Assembly: GCA_964034945.1 (NCBI GenBank)
Contig: OZ035962.1
Coordinates: forward strand, 81,799,942 to 81,863,941
Length of the DNA stretch: 64,000 bases
Source: Chrysopilus asiliformis
Taxonomy: Eukaryota > Arthropoda > Insecta > Diptera > Rhagionidae
Direction of reading: 5' to 3'
In this document: one piece after another, positions 58,020 to 64,000 of the stretch
Numbering within the stretch: the stretch's first letter is position 1
Layout: each line of letters starts with the position of its first letter
Position numbers and translations under genes: made by a program
The notes under the pieces: generated by a model
What the model saw: the letters and a program-made list of their open reading frames with translations, nothing else
Database searches by the model: none
Told to the model about the DNA's origin: nothing

Positions 58020-58743
58020 TCTATAAAAATGGATGTTTGTTTGCCTGTTTGTTTGAGATTACAAAACTAAAAAACTACTGGACCGATTTTTACGCGGTTT
58101 TTGGCAAAATGATCTGCGTTGCCAGGAGCAGGTTTTAAGCTATGTTAGATTTTCAAATTTCGAAACGGAAGGTCCTGTAAGGATAACGCAAATATCCTTT
58201 TTTCCATTTTTCCCCGGAAAAATTGGCATTGTGGGGTTTTTGGGGTCGCTGATCACGAATCCGGTATTAGATTTTCAAAATTCGAAACGGAAGGTCCTGT
58301 TAGGATAACGCAAATATCCTTTTTCCAGTTTTTCCTGGGGAAAACCGCCATAGGGGGTTTTTGGGGTCGCTGATCACGAATCCGGTGTTGGAATTTCAAA
58401 ATTCTAACCGAAAAGTCCTGTAAGGATAATGAAAATGTCCTTTTTCCAATTTTTCTTGAAACAATTGACACTAAGGGGTTTTCGAGGTCGCTGATCGCGA
58501 ATCCGGTGTTCGATTTTTCAAATGCTAAACGGAAGATCCTGTAAGGATAACGGAAATGTCGTTTTTCCAATTTTTCTCGCAAAAATAGGCTTTGGGATAT
58601 CACGAATCTGGAGTTTCAAAATTCGAAACGGAAGGTCCTGTAAGGAAACCATTTTTTCCCAAAACTTTTTAAGTTATTTATGGTTTTTTGGCATTCTAAA
58701 ATTTATACAAAAAACTTTTAGCTGCCAACGAAGGGTCTGCTAG
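58020..58743 (+). mobile_element. Non-autonomous Helitron-like element (724 bp) with internal repeats
   Basis: Starts TCTATAAAAATGGATGTTTG after an A and ends GAAGGGTCTGCTAG before a T. After AAACTACTGGACCGATTTTT comes an array (58150-58640) of four to five units of about 118 bp with GGAAGGTCCTGTAAGGATAA and TTTTTGGGGTCGCTGATCAC, the reverse complement of the arrays at 23.9-24.8 and 36.7-37.3 kb. Confidence 0.75.
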
Positions 58744-61540
58744 TAAAATATAATACGGCTGACACAATGCCTGTCTCGCTAAATGTGTGGCGTAAAAACT
58801 TTAGACCGATTGAGCTCAAATTTTGTCGTTCCTCGTAAAGGAAAATTATGTATTTTCTCATCCGCCCTACCGGACACTTTTCGTACGCTTGTTATTGGAT
58901 TTTTTAGATAAATACGACGCTAGTTACAAGTAATTCAAGCGTTTATAGTTTTGTTAACAATGACGCCTCTTTTCGTAAATAAATGACCAATCCAACACAA
59001 ATGGTAGTAGATTTTTGCTATGAAATTGTATTTTATGCTCACTTAACAGCAGCTATAATAAATTCTTGATGAAATAAAAGGATCAAATCACCAGAAAAAC
59101 CAATCAACGAACCGAATATCAGTAAAAATCTCATCAATAAGCCCTTTCGATTTACCTGTTCGTGTTGTATTCAGACCACAAAGAGAACCCTTTATAGCCA
59201 ATCAAGCCTGCAATCCGAGTACCAAAAATTCATGACGATCCTTCTATTCTACTACACAAGTGTTTTTATTTATTTTGATATAGGCGAGTGGGATGAACTT
59301 CAGCTTTGTTCTCTACCAGCTCAAATATATTTTATCGAATATTTTGATATAACGATTGTATAGCATATTCTTTTTTTTTTGTAAAAATAATAGAGACTCT
59401 ATAAATACCTGAGCTTCTAATATAGTATAAACTGTAGATATTCGTATTTATTGTGTTAAAATAGTAACGGAGTATTGAAGGACGAGTAGCTCATCTCACG
59501 CGAAGACACGAAAACTCTATCCAATAGAGTATAGAATATAACAAACCATCCTATATAGCCGCCATCGTATTCCTTTATTCTCCATCGCCAGCATTTTCCT
59601 TACCGCTATAGCCTACAATTTGATCCTGTTTTGTTGTTTTGCTGTTCTTCTACCTGTTCAATTATTTTTATTTGACAGAAAGTGATTTATCTGGGATTGG
59701 ATGTGCGGCCACTATTCGGCTGGCACAAAATCTCGACTTGTTTTCGGTTGTTTATAATTCCCACAGCAATAAATTTAATCCCACGGGAAAATTGGTAGGA
59801 AAATGGGAAAAATACAAACACGACTCGGTATCTACCCCCATCACCTCTGTTGCAGTATGTCGATTTGCCATACACGACTGTATATTTCTTATAAAGAAAG
59901 CTTATAAAGAATTTCGGAGTGTGTGACGAGACTTATACAACTCGAATAACACATTTTTCCCCGCAGGACCTTTTGTGCTTTTTCACGGTTAGGTATTGAG
60001 CCCTCAAGGCGAAGCGGCAGGCAAAGGCTGATGGGCTTTGTGAAAAAAACAACACAACACAAGGAAGGGAAAACAGGAAAAATTACCACGGATCAAGCGT
60101 GAGGGGAGCCATCAAAGGCGAAGAACAAAGGAACAAATTGCTTCGTGTATTCTGGATTTTCTTCATTCATGTTTTTCGCAGTGTTTTCCCTCTATACGGC
60201 ATTTGTTTGTTTTTATCTATGTTGTTTTTTTGTATGGAACCTACATTGGTGGCTGCTCTTTTCTGTTCTAGCACGCGCAGTGGGGCCAATTAATTTCGAA
60301 ATTTTGAGAGCAATTAATGGTATTAGCTCGGGATTAATAGGCAAAGGTGAGATTCATAATGAGATCCCTTGAAGCTATACGAATATCAACATATCCCTGT
60401 ACACAAACAATAAAATCCGTATTACAACATTTGTTTAACTTAAACCAATTCGTATTTTATAGTCGATGTTATTTCAATCGAAATGAGGCAGAGTTTGTAA
60501 TTTAAGATAACACAATTTTTTACATTAATATTAAAGATTTTGGATATTGAATTTTATTTGGAGATGAGCATAAAAAGTATATTTCGAGATTTAGATGTTT
60601 TGTATTATTTTGTAAATTGGGAAAAAATTCTTAAATTGATTCAAGGTTACATTTTGGTTAGAGCCCTTCGAATTGAGAATTTAAATTTCGAAATGAACAA
60701 AGTTTAAAATTAAATTGGCTTTAAAATTTGCAGAAAATTGTACCAAACTTAAATATTGTTTTCTACTTAAATTAAGAATACAGTGAGAAGTTCGTTAATT
60801 TAATGGCCCTTACTAATGAGCTGTTACTAACTTAGTGACAACTAAAGGCGTGTGCGAAGCATTGGTTGCTGATTCTAGTACGTTTTCATTCATTTCTCAC
60901 AGCGAACTGGAATCTTTCCAATAAAAATTAGAATTTAGCACGCAATTAGCCCGTTTCGTATCACACCAAAAACTGCTAATAAGTTAGTTACAGCTCATTG
61001 GTAAAAGCCTATCTGTTCCTGTTTTTTTTTATGTTTAGAGTTGACCACTGTGGATTTTAATATCTTGAAACTTCAGGTTTACCGATCAATATTTTGAAGA
61101 ATATTTGCTTCTCTCAAAACAAATTTTCTATTCATTTTTACGGGATATCTTCTAGTGAACGATTGAATATTTTTGAAATCAATTTATTTGAAACAAAGGG
61201 AGGGAAAATGGTTCAGTCAAATTTTAGCTCAAAATGTAGTTTGTTCATAAACCGAGGAATGCACAAACCGAAGTTTCACTATATATCGGCTTATTTAGTA
61301 CCGCAATCTTTTTGAGATTGCCGCAAGTACCGCAATCTAACTATTTCAAATTTTTGTTTTTATTTTTCTTGCTTATGCGGAACAAATCGAAAACTTATCT
61401 TTCGCTAAATCAAAATGCAACGAATTGTAAATTTAAGAATTTTTAATTCGATTTGAATTAATTTTTGCTTTTTTTACTTATTCTAAACTGACTTTTGACA
61501 TCGGATGAGTTAGCTGGCATTATTCAAATTGCGTATGCGA
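58744..61540. other. Intergenic, no gene assigned
   Basis: 59000-60400 is less repetitive than its surroundings and has a few frames of 60-95 codons on both strands, none with a domain, conserved splice pattern or good start context. Might hold a non-coding exon of a neighbouring gene; not shown by sequence. Confidence 0.4.
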
Positions 61541-61544
61541 TATA

Positions 61545-62103
61545 TCGGGTCTTTCAATAAGGACATAACAATTTTGTTTTTAAATATAACACAGAATAAT
61601 TGAGATATCGGGCTGAAATTTATTCCAGGTGTAGTGGACATGTTACATTTAAGTATGAAATTCGATGTCGTTCATATGGCCACCGCGAGCACGTTTGCTA
61701 TTTGATTCTTTGGAGCCAATTTTCCACCATTCTTCCACACATATCGGCCAGAACGTTGGCAATTTCGCGTTCGATATTGTTCCTGAGCTCCTCTAACGTT
61801 GCTGGCTTGTTGGCATAAACCAACGACTTAACATAACCCCATAAAAACAAATCCAACGGCGTTAAATCGCATGAGCGAGGTGGCCATTCGACCGGACCAT
61901 TTCTCGAGATTACACGATTACCGAACTTCTCCTTCAATAGATCAATTGTTTGACCAGCTGTGTGGCATCTAAACCTAAAAAAACCTTAAAAATAAAAAAT
62001 GTAAACCTTGACTGACGTTTTAGCATTGCCAGATCATAAAAAAAGTTTTAGGCTGCGTTTTTATTAAAATACAAAATTGTTATGTCCTTATTGAAAGACA
62101 CTT
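61545..62103 (-). mobile_element. Mariner-superfamily remnant with TIRs
   Basis: GTCTTTCAATAAGGACATAA with CAATTTTG at the left and its complement at the right (62072-62099) bracket a - strand transposase remnant at 61698-61937: RVISRNGPVEWPPRSCDLTP then LDLFLWGYVKSLVYANKP, the C-terminal block of a mariner/IS630-related transposase common in insects. The N-terminal and first catalytic parts are gone. Outer limits are estimated from possible TA sites. Confidence 0.75.
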
Positions 62104-62199
62104 TACAACTGGTTCTCAACCGATGAGTCGCTATTAACTTTGAGGTCCCCGACATTTTTATACTCTATATGAGAATCATATAGAAGTATATTAGACTTA

Positions 62200-62547
62200 C
62201 ACAGGAACTACATTGACTTTTATCAATGTAGTCCATTGACTACATTGACTTTAAAACTGTTTGCAAAAAGCCAGTGTGGAACAATCCGGTTTACCTGTGT
62301 TACTGGTAAGACAGTCCTGGAATACCATTTTCGTAGACAGCGCTGGTATACCAGATGATAAAAATCAGAGTTATCCAAATGGTTTTTTTTTGAGTTAAAT
62401 TCACACCGAATTTTTCTGTGTGTACTTATTAACATTTCGCCTGCTGAACTGTTTTACAGAATTTGGTCACCAAATAAATTTGACAGATTGCGACTAAAAA
62501 GCTTACCAGGTGGTACACCAAAAACGAATGTCAATGTAGTCCCTGTG
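62200..62547. mobile_element. PIF/Harbinger-like MITE (348 bp), TTA target duplication, nested
   Basis: Ends CACAGGAACTACATTGAC and (complement) CACAGGGACTACATTGAC, flanked by TTA at 62197-62199 and 62548-62550. Removing it and one TTA restores the family A head exactly in register with the other copies. Confidence 0.88.
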
Positions 62548-62639
62548 TTAGGATACCGTTTGTAACGCATCGAACCAATCGTTAGACACATAAATAAATT
62601 ACACCAGAGTGTTTGGAATTTGATTTCCGCATGTCCGTT

Positions 62640-62935
62640 GATTTGTCTCTCCGTCCGTCTGTCTGTCCGTCTGTCTGTCCGTCTGTCTGTCCGTCTGTCT
62701 GTCCGTCTGTCTGTCCGTCTGTCTGTCCGTCTGTCTGTCCGCCTGTCTGTCCGTCTGTCTGTCCGTCTGTCTGTCCGTCTGTCTGTCCGTCTGTCTGTCC
62801 GTCTGTCTGTCCGTCTGTCTGTCCGTCTGTCTGTCCGTCTGTCTGTCCGTCTATCTGCCCGCATGTCTGTCTATCTGTCTGTCTGTCCATCTGTCTGTCT
62901 GTCCGTGTGTCCGCCTCTTTCTCCGCCCGTCCATC
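62640..62935 (+). repeat. Expanded (GTCY)n microsatellite with 12-bp higher-order unit
   Basis: About sixteen near-identical GTCTGTCTGTCC units (62656-62850) followed by a more mixed GTCT/GTCC/ATCT tail. Other family copies have only 20-70 bp here. Long open frames on both strands (Arg/Thr/Asp repeats or Cys/Pro/Ser/Val repeats) are artefacts of the repeat. Confidence 0.95.
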
Positions 62936-63060
62936 TGTATGTATGTCTGCCCGCGATCGTCATCGTTTTTCGTAAATAGGAAGGCCCAGTTCTTGATCGG
63001 TTTTTTGCGATTTTCTTGAAAACTTTCAGATTAAGGTTTGTAGTTGATTTTACCAATGAA

Positions 63061-63505
63061 TTTGTCTCCATGAATTGAAGAAACGTTTAAAATAATGAGT
63101 ATAAAAAAAAAATTTACCATGTCACATTTTTTGAGATTTTAAAACTTCACCGCTGAAATATCTTAAAATGCTACTTTCAAGTTTTTGCAAATTTCCAATG
63201 AATTTAGCTGATTTAAAAACAAACAATTTTTTTTATCTAAAGTCAGTTTGATATTAAAATTTTCTCTTTCTGATACTAAACCTCAGATATTCAATGACTA
63301 ACTTTGTGTCACATGCATGAGTTGAAATTTGTGAATACCATGGTGGAAAGATTCATCAAGTTTGAATTTATACTTGATAAACCAACCCACGCATTTTTTT
63401 TTGCAATTCTAAAGCCTTGTGTACACGGTAGAGAAAATAGGCGCGGGTTCTACTGAACAAAAATCTCCTTTATACCAAACACGTTTACACGAAATGAGAA
63501 TTCTA
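63061..63505. other. AT-rich intergenic sequence, no gene recognised
   Basis: No repeat ends or coding signal. Confidence 0.45.
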
Positions 63506-63850
63506 CACGGTAAAAAATCTTGGAGTAAATTCCAATCAAAACTGAATTACGTTGGACCTATATGTAATCCAATGGGAAATTCTAATCCAATAATATAGAT
63601 TAGAAATTTTTATAAATTTATTTTTGGTTTAATTCAGTATTAAAGTCTAAAATTTTGATTAAATTGTAGACATTAAAGTTAAAAGTATTTAAGCTCAATA
63701 CATAATAAAAAACTATTCAAATATGACTGCAAAAAAGCTAAAATATTTTCAAAAATATTTTGTACCTATTAAATTCCAATCCAAAATATGTATTAAAATT
63801 TCGTCAATATAATTTTTGGATTGAAAAATACTCCAGGATTTTTTGCCGTG
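63506..63850. mobile_element. TIR element T3, copy 2 (345 bp)
   Basis: Ends CACGGTAAAAAATCTTGG and (complement) CACGGCAAAAAATCCTGG; interior collinear with 43807-44139, including GGACCTATATGTAATCCAAT. Confidence 0.8.
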
Positions 63851-64000
63851 TACGAGAATGTGACTCGAAAGAAAATTGGCTACACAAGACTCTACCAAGT
63901 GTTTACACGGTTGATGATATTTTGCTCTCGACTAGAGATACAGCATTTGCGCTATGATATTTCGTCTCGCTTGCGAAATAATATGACTAAAACATTACAC

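Larger units (their letters stand above)
62154..63060 (+). mobile_element. (GTCY)n family A element with nested MITE and expanded microsatellite
   Basis: Head TTTTTATACTCTATATGAGA ... AGTATATTAGACTTA, then the nested MITE, then GGATACCGTTTGTAACGCAT, ATCGAACCAATCGTTAGACA, the huge GTCY tract, and GTAAATAGGAAGGCCCAGTT downstream where the family has its GTAAATGGCTCGGC block. Confidence 0.8.

Noticed and set aside
59639..60372. Two + strand frames of 75-95 codons, one hydrophobic
   Set aside because: No signal-peptide plus domain logic, no conserved motif, opposite-strand frames of similar size; kept only as an unassigned region.
62454..62975. Long frames on both strands over 62.4-63.0 kb encoding Arg/Thr/Asp or Cys/Pro/Ser/Val repeats
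   Set aside because: They are translations of the GTCY microsatellite in a transposon; both strands are open only because the 12-bp unit has no stops.

Overview
This is an AT-rich, repeat-laden stretch of an insect nuclear genome. Evidence: spliced protein genes with GT-AG introns, some only 60-72 bp; insect-type monocarboxylate transporters; and an insect-style mix of transposons. A dipteran is my best guess, from the short introns, the AT bias and the (GTCY)n-carrying repeats that resemble 'mini-me' elements. The sequence does not prove the order or species.

Only three host genes can be supported. (1) An SLC16/MCT-type transporter on the + strand (13,232-15,940; 2 coding exons, 668 aa). 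(2) A second SLC16/MCT-type transporter on the - strand (26,434-19,762; 8 coding exons, about 600 aa), tail-to-tail with the first and evidently its paralogue. A MITE sits at the 5' edge of its seventh exon and may supply the splice acceptor. (3) An MFSD6-like major facilitator on the + strand (38,816-42,576; 6 coding exons, 705 aa). All three are predicted multi-pass membrane transporters. No tRNA, rRNA, CRISPR array or bacterial operon feature was seen.

The rest is mobile DNA and its debris. 1-13 kb: old repeats, several MITEs and the 3' end of a LINE with an intact RNase H domain. 15-19 kb: TIR elements with TAA target duplications between the two transporter genes. 22-25.6 kb: the large intron of transporter 2, holding a GC-richer TIR element, a mariner fragment, a perfect 124-bp-arm palindrome and a 122-bp tandem array. 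26.9-29.5 kb: a near-identical 1,276-bp tandem duplication. 31-38 kb: MITEs, a decayed relative of the palindrome/array element, and a piggyBac-like MITE just upstream of the MFSD6-like gene. 43-50 kb: MITEs, a very A+T-rich block, and a PIF/Harbinger-like element with a broken MADF gene. 51-55 kb: Helitron-like elements, one carrying about twelve copies of a 163-bp repeat, another split by a pogo-like MITE. 58 kb: a Helitron-like element whose internal repeats match the 24-kb array. 61-63 kb: a mariner-superfamily remnant, then a (GTCY)n element with a nested MITE and a greatly expanded microsatellite.

I found no new multi-gene system. The most interesting material is in how the transposons are built and nested: Helitron-like elements expanding internal minisatellites, several insertions with a matching empty site in the same window, a duplication flanked by repeat copies, and a MITE touching a coding exon. 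Terminal inverted repeats, target duplications and exon phases were worked out by eye.
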